This document shows, piece by piece, positions 8,757-17,001 of a stretch of 64,000 nt of DNA. Source of the DNA: Sinomonas gamaensis (GTDB taxonomy: Bacteria > Actinomycetota > Actinomycetes > Actinomycetales > Micrococcaceae); assembly GCF_005876955.1 (NCBI RefSeq), contig NZ_SSCL01000014.1, positions 43,409 to 107,408 on the forward strand, written 5' to 3'. Position 1 is the stretch's first letter, and every line of letters starts with the position of its first letter. The position numbers and the translations under genes were made by a program. The notes under the pieces were generated by a model. It was not told where the DNA came from and ran no database searches. It saw only the letters and a program-made list of their open reading frames with translations.

Positions 8757-9952
8757 AGCGCGCCCCCGCCTCCCTCCTGTTCGTCCTCGTCTGCGCGATG
8801 GGCGTCGGCCCGCTGCTCAACTACGGCCTGAGCGCGGTGAGCCCGCTCATCCTCCACGACCTGGGCATGACGCAGTCGCAGTTCGGGCTCCTGGCGGGCG
8901 CGGTGTTCGCGAGCGCGGCGGTGGGAAGCGCGTGGCTCGGCCGGTTCAGCGACCGGGCAACAAGCCGCCAACAGATCGTCCTGATCTTCGGCGGGACCGT
9001 CCTCGCGCTGGTGGTCGCGGCGCTCGCCCAGAACTTCTGGGTGCTCCTGGCGTCGGTGATCATTGCCGGCCCGGCCCAGTCGATCTCGAATCCGACCACC
9101 AACCGCCTCGTCGTCACCGCAGTCCCGCAGGCGCAGCGATCGGGCTGGATCGGGGTCAAGCAGTCGGGCGTGCAGGCGAGTCAGCTCGTGGCGGGCCTGC
9201 TGATCCCAGCGGCGTCGCTCTGGCTCGGCTGGCATGGCGCGTTCGGCCTCGCCGCGCTCCTCGCGCTGGCGCTGCTCTGGTATGCGCTGCGCAAGCTTCC
9301 TGCGGAGGCGCCCAGACCGCGGACGACGGCGGCACGCGGCCCGGGCGCGCGCGAGCCCCTTCCGCTTCCGGTGTGGCTCTTTGCGGCGTTCGCGTTCTTC
9401 TCGGGCCTGGGCATGCAGGCCACGAACGTGTACCTCCCGCTCTACGCCGTCCGCGTCCTGGACTTCCCGCTCGTCCTCGCGGGCGCCGCTGCCGGAGTCT
9501 CGGGGGTGGTCGGGGTGACGAGCCGCGTGATCTGGGGGCGGCAGATGGCGCTCGGGCGCCGCCCGTCCGGGATCCTCATCGCGCTCGCGGCGGGTGCGGT
9601 CGTCGGCGTCCTGTGCCTGCTCGGGGCGGGCGCGCTCCACCAGCCCGCGCTCCTGTGGGCAGGCGTGGCACTCCACGGCGCGACGGTGCTGGGCGCGAAC
9701 GTCATCACAAACTCGGCCGTGCTGGTGGTGGTCCCCGCGGAACGCGTCGGTGCGGCGTCCGGGGTCCTCGCGATGGGGATGTACACCGGCTTTGCGCTCG
9801 GGCCGTTCGTCATGGGGCTTCTCGCCGACGCGTCGGGCGGGTACGACGTCGGATGGCTCACCGTGGGCACGGGATACGTGCTGTGCGTGGGGGTCGCGCT
9901 GTGGCTGCGGCGCTACGGCGCCCGCAGTCCGTGGCCCGGTCAAGGTTCATGA
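8753..9952 (+). CDS. Major facilitator superfamily transporter coupled to sirB
   Basis: 399 residues with about 12 hydrophobic segments. It starts at GTG 8753 in the GTGA overlap with the sirB stop, so translation should be coupled. The loop after segment 2 has GRFSDRATSRQQ, a variant of the MFS signature GxxxDrxGrr. The stretch SGWIGVKQSGVQASQLVAGLL (about 125-145) resembles CynX/NimT-type anion transporters. Operon position beside siroheme and sulfite-reductase genes suggests a sulfur or nitrogen oxyanion substrate, or export of sulfite; this is inference. The substrate cannot be read from the sequence. Confidence 0.8.
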   Translation: MKRAPASLLFVLVCAMGVGPLLNYGLSAVSPLILHDLGMTQSQFGLLAGAVFASAAVGSAWLGRFSDRATSRQQIVLIFGGTVLALVVAALAQNFWVLLASVIIAGPAQSISNPTTNRLVVTAVPQAQRSGWIGVKQSGVQASQLVAGLLIPAASLWLGWHGAFGLAALLALALLWYALRKLPAEAPRPRTTAARGPGAREPLPLPVWLFAAFAFFSGLGMQATNVYLPLYAVRVLDFPLVLAGAAAGVSGVVGVTSRVIWGRQMALGRRPSGILIALAAGAVVGVLCLLGAGALHQPALLWAGVALHGATVLGANVITNSAVLVVVPAERVGAASGVLAMGMYTGFALGPFVMGLLADASGGYDVGWLTVGTGYVLCVGVALWLRRYGARSPWPGQGS

Positions 9953-9969
9953 CGCGAATGCGAAGAAAT

Positions 9970-10037
9970 GTGTCCCCGAGTGACCTCGCGTTGAGTAACG
10001 GTGGGGACACGCCGAGGGGGGTCCGTACCCTCGAAAT
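9970..10037 (+). promoter_or_regulatory. Promoter of the sulfite reductase operon with a long inverted repeat
   Basis: TACCCT at 10026-10031 stands six nt before the ATG at 10038, giving a leaderless transcript. Upstream, GTGTCCCC (9970-9977) and GGGGACAC (10003-10010) form an 8-bp perfect inverted repeat 25 nt apart. Between them lie two direct copies, GAGTGAC (9978-9984) and GAGTAAC (9993-9999). The spacing and the position over the -35 region suggest a sulfur-responsive regulator site. The regulator is not in the window. Confidence 0.55.
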
Positions 10038-11762
10038 ATGACTGACACCGCCCTCTCTGCGCGTTCCGGACCCGCTCGCTCGGGTTCTGCGCGGCCCCGT
10101 TCCTCCAAGCCCAACGGGCAGTGGAAGATCGACGGGACCGAGCCGCTGAACGGGAACGAGGTCTGGAAGCAGGAAGACGGCGGCCTCAGCGTCCGCGAGC
10201 GGATCGAGACCATCTACGCCAAGGGCGGCTTCGACTCGATCGACCCCACGGACCTGCACGGCCGGTTCCGCTGGTGGGGCCTCTACACACAGCGCAAGCC
10301 CGGGATCGACGGCGGCAAGACCGCAACGCTCGAGCCCGAGGAGCTCGAGGACCGCTACTTCATGATGCGCGTCCGGATCGATGGCGGTGCGCTCACCACC
10401 GAGCAGCTCCGGGTGATCGGCGGCATCTCGCGGGACTTTGCCCGCGGCAGCGCGGACATCACGGACCGCCAGAACATCCAGCTGCACTGGGTGGAGATCG
10501 AGAACGTGCCGGAGATCTGGCGGCGGCTCGAGTCCGTGGGGCTTCGCACTACGGAGGCCTGCGGCGACGTGCCGCGCGTGATCCTCGGCTCGCCCGTCGC
10601 AGGCATCTCGGCCGACGAGATCATCGACCCCACGCCCCAGATCCGGGAGATCGCGGACCGCTACATCGGCGACGAGAGCTTCGCGAACCTGCCGCGCAAG
10701 TACAAGACGGCGATCACGGGCCACCCGAGCCAGGACGTGGTCCATGAGATCAACGACTTCGCGCTCATCGGTGTGGTGCACCCTGAACTCGGCCCCGGCT
10801 ACGACCTCTGGGTCGGCGGCGGGCTCTCGACGTCGGCGCACCTCGCCGTGCGCCTCGGGACGTTCGTGGAGCCGTCTCGCGCCGCGGAGGTCTGGGTCGG
10901 CGTGACGAGCATCTTCCGCGACTACGGCTACCGCCGGCTCCGCAACCGCGCTCGCCTCAAGTACTTGGTGGCGGACTGGGGCGCCGAGAAGTTCCGGCAG
11001 GTCCTCGAGACCGAATACCTTTCCGCGCCGCTTCCCGACGGTCCCGCGCCCGAGAAGCCGACGACGCCGGGCGACCATGTGGGCGTCCACGCCCAGAAGG
11101 ACGGCCGCTTCTACGTCGGCGCGACCCCGACCGTCGGCCGCGTCTCGGGCGAGGTGCTGCTCAAGCTCGCCGACCTCATCGAGGCGCACGGCTCGCAGCG
11201 GCTGCGCACCACGCCGCATCAGAAGATCGTGGTGCTCGACGTCGAGGAGAGCCGGGTCGAGTCGCTCGTCGCCGGACTCGAGGAGCTGGGACTCTACGCG
11301 AACCCGAGCCCGTGGCGCCGCTCGACCATCGCCTGCACGGGCATCGAGTACTGCAAGCTCGCGATCGTGGACACCAAGGACACGGCCACCGCCGCCATCG
11401 CCGAACTCGAGAAGCGCGTGCCGGCGAACGAGCTGCTCAAGCCCCTGACGCTGCACGTCAACGGCTGCCCCAACTCGTGCGCCCGCATCCAGACCGCGGA
11501 CATCGGGCTCAAGGGCCAGCTGCTGCCGGATGGCAACGGCGGCCAGACCCCGGGCTTCCAGGTTCACCTCGGCGGCGGCCTCGCGTCGGAGACCCGCGAG
11601 GAGGCTGGTACCGGCCGCACGGTTCGTGGCCTCAAGGTGACCGCTGAGGATCTCCCTGACTACGTGGAGCGCGTCACGCGTCGGTTCCTCGCCGATCGCA
11701 CCGACGAGAACCAGAGCTTTGCCGAGTGGGCCCTCGCGGCTGAAGAGGAGGCACTCCAGTGA
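10038..11762 (+). CDS. sir: Ferredoxin-dependent assimilatory sulfite reductase
   Basis: 574 residues. It reduces sulfite to sulfide with six electrons from ferredoxin. The siroheme/[4Fe-4S] cysteines are in STIACTGIEYCKLA and VNGCPNSCAR (about 435-480), and the substrate-side basic residues in TDRQNIQLHW. Tyr83 (WGLYTQR) and Cys175 (TEACGDVPR) match the spacing of the Tyr-Cys crosslink pair in M. tuberculosis NirA (69 and 161 there), which favours sulfite over nitrite as substrate. The first 30 residues are a basic, Ser/Pro-rich extension. cysH overlaps the stop by four nt, and cysD and cysN follow in one operon. Confidence 0.93.
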   Translation: MTDTALSARSGPARSGSARPRSSKPNGQWKIDGTEPLNGNEVWKQEDGGLSVRERIETIYAKGGFDSIDPTDLHGRFRWWGLYTQRKPGIDGGKTATLEPEELEDRYFMMRVRIDGGALTTEQLRVIGGISRDFARGSADITDRQNIQLHWVEIENVPEIWRRLESVGLRTTEACGDVPRVILGSPVAGISADEIIDPTPQIREIADRYIGDESFANLPRKYKTAITGHPSQDVVHEINDFALIGVVHPELGPGYDLWVGGGLSTSAHLAVRLGTFVEPSRAAEVWVGVTSIFRDYGYRRLRNRARLKYLVADWGAEKFRQVLETEYLSAPLPDGPAPEKPTTPGDHVGVHAQKDGRFYVGATPTVGRVSGEVLLKLADLIEAHGSQRLRTTPHQKIVVLDVEESRVESLVAGLEELGLYANPSPWRRSTIACTGIEYCKLAIVDTKDTATAAIAELEKRVPANELLKPLTLHVNGCPNSCARIQTADIGLKGQLLPDGNGGQTPGFQVHLGGGLASETREEAGTGRTVRGLKVTAEDLPDYVERVTRRFLADRTDENQSFAEWALAAEEEALQ

Positions 11763-12463
11763 CCAAGCGTTCTCTTGAGGAACTTCGCGCCCTTGCCGAG
11801 TCAGGGTCCGCCGAGCTCGGCTGGGATGCGTCGGCTGACGAGGTGATCGGCTGGGTGGCGAGGAACTTCGCCACGGAGGCCACCGCCGTCGCCTGTTCGA
11901 TGGCGGACGCTGTGCTGCCCGCGCTCGTCGCCGAGCAGCTGCCCGGGGTTGATGTTCTCTTCCTCGACACCGGCTACCACTTCCCGGAGACCTACCAGAC
12001 CCGGAACGAGGTGGCGGAGAACCTGCGCGTCAACATCGTGGACGTGCTCCCGCGGCAGACTGTCGCCGAGCAGGACGCAGCCGAGGGCAAGGACCTCTTC
12101 GCCCGCGACCCCGCACGCTGCTGCGCCCTCAGGAAGGTCGAGCCGCTGCACCGCTCGCTCGCGGGCTACGAGCTCTGGTTCACGGGCGTGCGCCGCGACG
12201 AGGCTCCGACCCGCACGAACACCCCGCTCGTCACGTTCGACGAGAAGAACGGCCTCGTGAAGGTCAACCCGGTCGCGCCCTGGTCCTTTGACCAGCTGGT
12301 CCAGTACTCCGAGGACAACCTCCTGCCCGTCAATCCCCTCCTTGCCCAGGGGTTCCTCTCCATCGGCTGCGCACCGTGCACGCGTGCCGTCGCCCCCGGA
12401 GAGGACCCCCGAGCCGGCCGCTGGTCCGGCACCGACAAGACAGAATGCGGACTCCACGTATGA
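11759..12463 (+). CDS. cysH: Adenylyl-sulfate (APS) reductase
   Basis: 234 residues. It reduces adenylyl sulfate to sulfite using thioredoxin. The four cysteines that bind the [4Fe-4S] cluster of APS-type reductases are present as Cys121-Cys122 and Cys204-x2-Cys207, and the catalytic Cys230 is in KTECGLHV near the C-terminus. The cluster separates it from PAPS reductases and agrees with the absence of cysC (APS kinase) here. The nucleotide-binding region shows FLDTGYHFPET. The start is GTG in a GTGA overlap with the sulfite reductase stop. A thioredoxin gene lies at 54880, far from this operon. Confidence 0.93.
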   Translation: MTKRSLEELRALAESGSAELGWDASADEVIGWVARNFATEATAVACSMADAVLPALVAEQLPGVDVLFLDTGYHFPETYQTRNEVAENLRVNIVDVLPRQTVAEQDAAEGKDLFARDPARCCALRKVEPLHRSLAGYELWFTGVRRDEAPTRTNTPLVTFDEKNGLVKVNPVAPWSFDQLVQYSEDNLLPVNPLLAQGFLSIGCAPCTRAVAPGEDPRAGRWSGTDKTECGLHV

Positions 12464-13401
12464 GCACTCTCACCACCGCCGAGGTCGGGTCCACTGCCGC
12501 CGAGGTCGGGTCCCTCGGGCTCCTCGACGCCCTCGAAGCCGAGTCGATCCACATCATTCGCGAGGTCGTCGCCGAGTTCGAGCGTCCAGCCATGCTGTTC
12601 TCGGGCGGCAAGGATTCTGTGGTCATGCTGCACCTCGCGGCGAAGGCGTTCTGGCCGGGGAAGATCCCGTTCCCTGTGCTGCACGTCGACACGGGCCACA
12701 ACTTCCCCGAGGTCCTCGACTTCCGCGACCGGACGGTCGCGCGGCTCGGGCTCAAGCTCGTGGTCGGGTCAGTGCAGGAGTACATCGACCGCGGCGAGCT
12801 TCAGGAGCGCGCCGACGGTACCCGGAACCCTCTTCAGACCGTTCCGCTCCTCGACACGATCGCGGCCAACAAGTTCGACGCCGTCTTCGGCGGCGGCCGA
12901 CGCGACGAGGACAAGGCCCGCGCGAAGGAGCGCATCCTCTCGCTGCGAGACGAGTTCGGGCAGTGGGACCCGCGCAACCAGCGGCCCGAGCTGTGGAACC
13001 TCTACAACGGCCGCCACACGGTGGGCCAGCACGTGCGCGCGTTCCCGATCAGCAACTGGACCGAGCTCGACATCTGGCGCTACATCGAACGCGAGGGCAT
13101 CGAGCTTCCGAGCATCTATTACGCCCATGACCGCGAGGTGTTCCAGCGCGACGGCATGTGGCGCGCCGTGGGCGAGGTGAGCCTTCCGCGCGAGGGGGAG
13201 GACGTCGTCGTCCGCACCGTCCGCTATCGCACCGTCGGTGACATGTCCTGCACCGGAGCGGTCCTGTCGGACGCGTTCACTGTGGCCGACGTCGTGCGCG
13301 AAGTCGCCGCGTCCACCCTCACCGAGCGCGGGGCGACCCGCGCCGACGACAGGATTTCCGAGGCGGCGATGGAAGACCGCAAGAAGGACGGGTACTTCTG
13401 A
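12460..13401 (+). CDS. cysD: Sulfate adenylyltransferase subunit 2
   Basis: 313 residues. With CysN it activates sulfate with ATP to APS. The PP-loop ATP pyrophosphatase motif MLFSGGKDSVVMLHL is at about 44-58, followed by HVDTGHNFPEVLDFRD and the family-specific GGGRRDEDKARAKERILSLRD. The start ATG 12460 overlaps the cysH stop as ATGA. An earlier in-frame ATG at 12376 lies inside cysH and is not needed. The C-terminus RISEAAMEDRKKDGYF is the normal CysD end. A short imperfect repeat, AEVGS, occurs twice near the N-terminus. Confidence 0.95.
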   Translation: MSTLTTAEVGSTAAEVGSLGLLDALEAESIHIIREVVAEFERPAMLFSGGKDSVVMLHLAAKAFWPGKIPFPVLHVDTGHNFPEVLDFRDRTVARLGLKLVVGSVQEYIDRGELQERADGTRNPLQTVPLLDTIAANKFDAVFGGGRRDEDKARAKERILSLRDEFGQWDPRNQRPELWNLYNGRHTVGQHVRAFPISNWTELDIWRYIEREGIELPSIYYAHDREVFQRDGMWRAVGEVSLPREGEDVVVRTVRYRTVGDMSCTGAVLSDAFTVADVVREVAASTLTERGATRADDRISEAAMEDRKKDGYF

Positions 13402-14771
13402 TGACTGCTGAAGCAACGCTCGAGCGGGAAACGCTTCCTTCCGGAACGCTGTTCCGGTTTGCCACCGCGGGCTCGGTCGACGACGGCAAGTCCACCCTGG
13501 TGGGCCGCCTCCTCCACGACTCGAAGGCGATCCTCGCCGACCAGCTCGACGCGGTGGCCCGGACCTCCGAGGCCCGTGGCTTCGGCGGGGAAAAGGGCGG
13601 GCTCGACCTCGCCCTCCTCACCGACGGCCTCCGCGCCGAGCGCGAGCAGGGCATCACAATCGACGTCGCCTACCGCTACTTCGCGACCGACCGGCGCACC
13701 TTCATCCTCGCGGACTGCCCCGGGCACGTGCAGTACACGAAGAACACGGTGACGGGCGCCTCGACGGCCGACGCCGTCGTCCTGCTCATCGATGCGCGGA
13801 AGGGCGTCCTCGAGCAGACGCGACGCCACCTCTCCGTCGCCGCGCTGCTGCGCGTGCCGCACGTGGTGGTCGCGGTCAACAAGATCGACCTCGTCGAATT
13901 CTCCGAGACTGTCTTCTCCGACATCTCTGCCGATGTGGCGCGGGTGGCGGAGGAGCTGGGTCTGCGCGAGGCGGTCGCCATCCCGGTGTCGGCGCTCGAC
14001 GGCGACAACGTCGTCGACCGCTCCGACCGCACTCCCTGGTACACAGGGCCGACGCTGATCGAGCTCCTCGAGTCGCTCCCTGGTACGGATGAGCTCGATG
14101 ATGCGGGCGAGCCGTTCCGCTTCCCGGTTCAGACGGTGATCCGGCCGCAGGGCGCCCTTGCGCCTGGGCTGTCGGACGACGAGTTCCGCGACTACCGCGC
14201 CTACGCGGGCCAGGTGACGGAGGGCATCGTCCGCGTGGGCGACCGCGTCTCGGTCGTAACCCCGGGCCAGGCGCCGCGCGAGACGACCGTCGTCGGCATC
14301 GACGTCGCCGGCCGTTCGCTCGAGGAAGCCGCCGCTCCGCTGTCCGTCGCGCTGCGGCTCGCGGACGAGTTCGACGTTGCCCGCGGCGACACCATTGCCG
14401 CCGCCGGGACGCTGCCGGAGAGCACGCCTGATCTGTACGGCTCGCTGTGCTGGCTCTCGACGAAACCGCTGCGGGAGGGCGCCAAGGTGCTCGTGAAGCA
14501 CGGAACCTCGACGGTCCGGGCCTTGGTGCGCTCGGTGACGGGCAAGCTGGACCTCGACAGCTTCGAGGTCACGCCCGCCTCTGGTCTTGAGCTCAACGAC
14601 ATCGGCGAGGCGCAGCTCCGGCTCGCCGCCCCGCTTCCGCTCGAGCCGTACGCGGCGCACCGCCGCACGGGCGCGTTCCTCGTGATCGACCCGCAGGACG
14701 GCGCGACCCTCGCCGCCGGCATGGTGGGCGAGCACCCGGGTGACTCCGAGGATGAGCGGTACTGGATCTAG
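13401..14771 (+). CDS. cysN: Sulfate adenylyltransferase subunit 1 (GTPase)
   Basis: 456 residues. This elongation-factor-like GTPase drives APS formation by CysD. G1 is ATAGSVDDGKSTLVGRLLHD (about 24), G3 is LADCPGHVQYTKN, G4 is VAVNKIDLVE, and the two beta-barrel domains follow. There is no APS kinase (CysC) extension, so PAPS is not made here; this fits the APS-type CysH. It starts with the A shared with the cysD stop (TGATG). A very strong hairpin 30 bp past the stop closes the operon. Confidence 0.95.
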   Translation: MTAEATLERETLPSGTLFRFATAGSVDDGKSTLVGRLLHDSKAILADQLDAVARTSEARGFGGEKGGLDLALLTDGLRAEREQGITIDVAYRYFATDRRTFILADCPGHVQYTKNTVTGASTADAVVLLIDARKGVLEQTRRHLSVAALLRVPHVVVAVNKIDLVEFSETVFSDISADVARVAEELGLREAVAIPVSALDGDNVVDRSDRTPWYTGPTLIELLESLPGTDELDDAGEPFRFPVQTVIRPQGALAPGLSDDEFRDYRAYAGQVTEGIVRVGDRVSVVTPGQAPRETTVVGIDVAGRSLEEAAAPLSVALRLADEFDVARGDTIAAAGTLPESTPDLYGSLCWLSTKPLREGAKVLVKHGTSTVRALVRSVTGKLDLDSFEVTPASGLELNDIGEAQLRLAAPLPLEPYAAHRRTGAFLVIDPQDGATLAAGMVGEHPGDSEDERYWI

Positions 14772-14798
14772 CCTGCTTTTGATGCGCCTTCCAGACGA

Positions 14799-14845
14799 AC
14801 GACGACGGCGCCCGTCACCTCCGCGGTGACGGGCGCCGTCGTCGT
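14799..14845 (+). terminator. 21-bp hairpin ending the sir-cysHDN operon
   Basis: A perfect 21-bp stem with a 5-nt loop (14820-14824) pairs 14799-14819 with 14825-14845; the core arms contain GGCGCCCGTCAC and GTGACGGGCGCC. No U run follows, as is usual for actinobacterial terminators. It separates the operon from the ssu promoter at 14909. Confidence 0.75.
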
Positions 14846-14908
14846 CGAACGTTCCGGGAAGCCTGTGTGACGCCCTATGACGCGACGTGAACGACCGTGA
14901 CCGGGCCC

Positions 14909-14937
14909 TTGGGGGGCCGAAAACCCGTCTCTACGCT
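14909..14937 (+). promoter_or_regulatory. Leaderless-type promoter of the ssu transport operon
   Basis: TTGGGG (14909-14914) and TACGCT (14932-14937) are separated by 17 bp. The -10 is seven nt before an ATG (14945) that opens a 19-codon mini-ORF, so transcription should start at or beside that ATG. Confidence 0.5.
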
Positions 14938-14944
14938 GGAACAC

Positions 14945-15004
14945 ATGTTCCGCAGCCCCCTCGATGACGCCGGGCGAATGCCCCGATGTCGGGCTCGTCG
15001 CTAG
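14945..15004 (+). CDS. Leaderless 19-residue mini-ORF (possible Cys-sensing leader peptide)
   Basis: The frame reads MFRSPLDDAGRMPRCRARR and stops at TAG 15002-15004, 57 bp before the ssuA-like start. The -10 box seven nt upstream would make it the first thing ribosomes meet on a leaderless mRNA. It has one Cys near the end and an Arg-rich tail. Short leaderless reading frames with cysteine codons are known to attenuate cysteine-regulated operons in mycobacteria, though those have runs of Cys. Its role here is inference. It is too short to judge by coding statistics. Confidence 0.4.
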   Translation: MFRSPLDDAGRMPRCRARR

Positions 15005-15061
15005 GCCCCCACCCGACCTTCCGACCCTTCTCCAGCGAGAACCGCACCCCCAGGACTCCCC

Positions 15062-16267
15062 ATGACCAAGAGCCCCACCCCCGAGACGCAGTCCGAGATC
15101 GGATCGAAGAGCGTCCGCATTACTTCCGAGACCGACGCTGCCAGCGCCAAGCGCGGCCGCGGCCTCAAGATCGGCCTCGGCGCCGCCGTCGTCGTCCTCC
15201 TCGCCGCAGGCGCAGCGTTGGCCACGGCGAACGCGAACCAGACCGCAGCCCAGCCCAGCCAGTCCGCCGTTGCGCAGACGGGAACCCCCGCGGCCCAGCT
15301 CAAGCTCGGCTACTTCGGCAACGTGACCCACGCTCCCGCGCTGATCGGAGTGGGGCAGGGCCTCATCGCCGACTCGCTCAAGACGGCGGGCACGAACAGC
15401 CTCACGACGCAGATCTTCAACGCGGGACCGGCCGCCATCGAGGCGCTCAACGCGGGCGCGATCGACGCCGCGTACCTCGGCCCGAACCCGGCCATCAACT
15501 CCTTCGTGCAGAGCCACGGCGAGTCGATCTCCGTCATCGCGGGAGCAGCCGCGGGCGGCGCCCAGCTCGTGGTGAAGCCGGAGATCACCTCCGCGGACCA
15601 GCTCAAGGGCAAGACCCTCGCAAGCCCGCAGCTCGGCGGCACCCAAGATGTCGCCCTCCGCGCGTGGCTCGCCAAGCAGGGCCTCAAGACCACGCCGAAC
15701 GGCACGGGCGACGTCACGATCAACCCGACCGACAATGCCCAGACGCTCAAGCTCTTCCAGAGCGGCAAGCTGGACGGCGCGTGGCTGCCCGAACCGTGGT
15801 CGTCGCGACTGGTGCTGCAGGCCGGCGCCCACGTGCTGGTGGACGAGAAGACCCTCTGGGACGGTGCGCAGACCGGCAAGCCTGGCCTGTTCCCGACCAC
15901 GATCCTGATCGTCAACAAGAAGTTCGCCGCCGAGCACCCGCAGACCGTCGAGGCGCTGGTCAAGGGCGACGTTGCGGCCGTCAACTGGCTCAACACGGCG
16001 AGCCTGCCCGAGAAGGAGAAGGCCATCAACGCGGGCCTCAAGGCCGCGGCCGGTGCGGAGCTGCCCAACGATGTGATCGACCGCGCGCTCGCCAACATCA
16101 CGTTCTCGACCGACCCGCTCGCTGGGGCCTACCCGAAGCTGCTGCAGGACGGGGTTGACGTGGGCGTCACGAAGACCGCGGATCTCCACGGACTGTTCGA
16201 CCTGACCACCCTCAACCGAATCTCCGGCCAGCCCAAGGTCAGCGCCGCGGGACTCGGCAAGGACTAG
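15062..16267 (+). CDS. ssuA: SsuA/NrtA-type ABC transporter substrate-binding protein
   Basis: 401 residues. The mature part follows aliphatic sulfonate binding proteins: LKLGYFGNVTHAPALIGVGQGL (about 80-101), NAGPAAIEALNAGAIDAAYLGPNPAI, LKGKTLASPQLGGTQDVALRAWL and GAWLPEPWSSRL. It captures the substrate outside the membrane for SsuBC. The N-terminus is odd: 33 mostly polar residues precede the hydrophobic segment (35-55), and there is no lipobox Cys, so it may be a Sec signal cut after ATANA or an uncleaved anchor. Operon context with sulfate reduction genes supports a sulfur compound, sulfonate or sulfate ester. No good Shine-Dalgarno is seen. Confidence 0.85.
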   Translation: MTKSPTPETQSEIGSKSVRITSETDAASAKRGRGLKIGLGAAVVVLLAAGAALATANANQTAAQPSQSAVAQTGTPAAQLKLGYFGNVTHAPALIGVGQGLIADSLKTAGTNSLTTQIFNAGPAAIEALNAGAIDAAYLGPNPAINSFVQSHGESISVIAGAAAGGAQLVVKPEITSADQLKGKTLASPQLGGTQDVALRAWLAKQGLKTTPNGTGDVTINPTDNAQTLKLFQSGKLDGAWLPEPWSSRLVLQAGAHVLVDEKTLWDGAQTGKPGLFPTTILIVNKKFAAEHPQTVEALVKGDVAAVNWLNTASLPEKEKAINAGLKAAAGAELPNDVIDRALANITFSTDPLAGAYPKLLQDGVDVGVTKTADLHGLFDLTTLNRISGQPKVSAAGLGKD

Positions 16268-16275
16268 GAGCGACC

Positions 16276-17001
16276 ATGACCGTTCTGCTCGAGAACCTCG
16301 GCAAGCGCTTCGGCGACGGTGCCCCCGTCCTCGACGGCGTCAACGCGACCATCCGTTCGGGCGAGTTCGTGGCCCTGCTGGGTGCCTCGGGCTGCGGCAA
16401 GTCGACCCTGCTCAACATCATCGCCGGCCTCGAGCGCCCCACCGCGGGGGCGCTCGAGGTCCCCGCGGACGGTGCGGCGTTCATGTTCCAGGACGCGGCG
16501 CTGTACCCGTGGCTCACGGCCCGCGGCAACATCGAGCTCGCGCTCAAGCTGCGCGGGGTCGCCAAGACGGAGCGCCGGACCCGGGCAAAGGAGCTCCTCG
16601 ACCTTGTCCACCTCGGGGAAGCCGCGGACAAGCGCCCGCACGAGCTCTCGGGCGGCATGCGCCAGCGCGTTGCTCTCGCCCGAGCGCTGAGCCAGGACCG
16701 GGAAGTCCTGCTCATGGACGAGCCGTTCGCGGCCCTCGACGCGATCACGCGTGACCTCCTCCACGAGGAGCTCACGAGGATCTGGCGCGAGACCGGCCGG
16801 ACGATCATCTTCGTGACCCATAATGTGCGCGAGGCCGTCCGCCTCGGCCAGCGCGTCCTGCTGCTCTCCTCCCGCCCGGGCCGCGTGGTGAGCGAGTGGG
16901 AGGTGCCCGGCGCCGTGAAGGACGACGCCGCCGCTGCCGCCGCCTTGACGGCCGACATCACCGCCCGCCTGCGCGAGGAGATCCGCCGCCATGGCAAGTA
17001 A
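16276..17001 (+). CDS. ssuB: SsuB-type ABC transporter ATPase
   Basis: 241 residues, one nucleotide-binding domain. Walker A is LLGASGCGKSTLLNII (about 34-49), the Q-loop FMFQDAALYPWLT, the signature LSGGMRQRVALARAL, Walker B VLLMDEPFAALDA, and the H-loop FVTHNVREAV. The short, direct Q-loop region and the D-loop resemble nitrate/sulfonate/taurine importers. It begins eight bp after the ssuA stop and overlaps ssuC by 11 nt, so the three subunits should be made in step. Confidence 0.92.
   Translation: MTVLLENLGKRFGDGAPVLDGVNATIRSGEFVALLGASGCGKSTLLNIIAGLERPTAGALEVPADGAAFMFQDAALYPWLTARGNIELALKLRGVAKTERRTRAKELLDLVHLGEAADKRPHELSGGMRQRVALARALSQDREVLLMDEPFAALDAITRDLLHEELTRIWRETGRTIIFVTHNVREAVRLGQRVLLLSSRPGRVVSEWEVPGAVKDDAAAAAALTADITARLREEIRRHGK

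Noticed and set aside
10038..11762. Nitrite reductase as the function of the siroheme enzyme.
   Set aside because: The Tyr83/Cys175 pair and the cysH-cysD-cysN operon indicate sulfite reduction.
14799..14845. Palindrome as an insertion-sequence end or CRISPR-like repeat.
   Set aside because: It is a single copy, placed right after an operon; a terminator explains it. No repeat array exists anywhere in the window.
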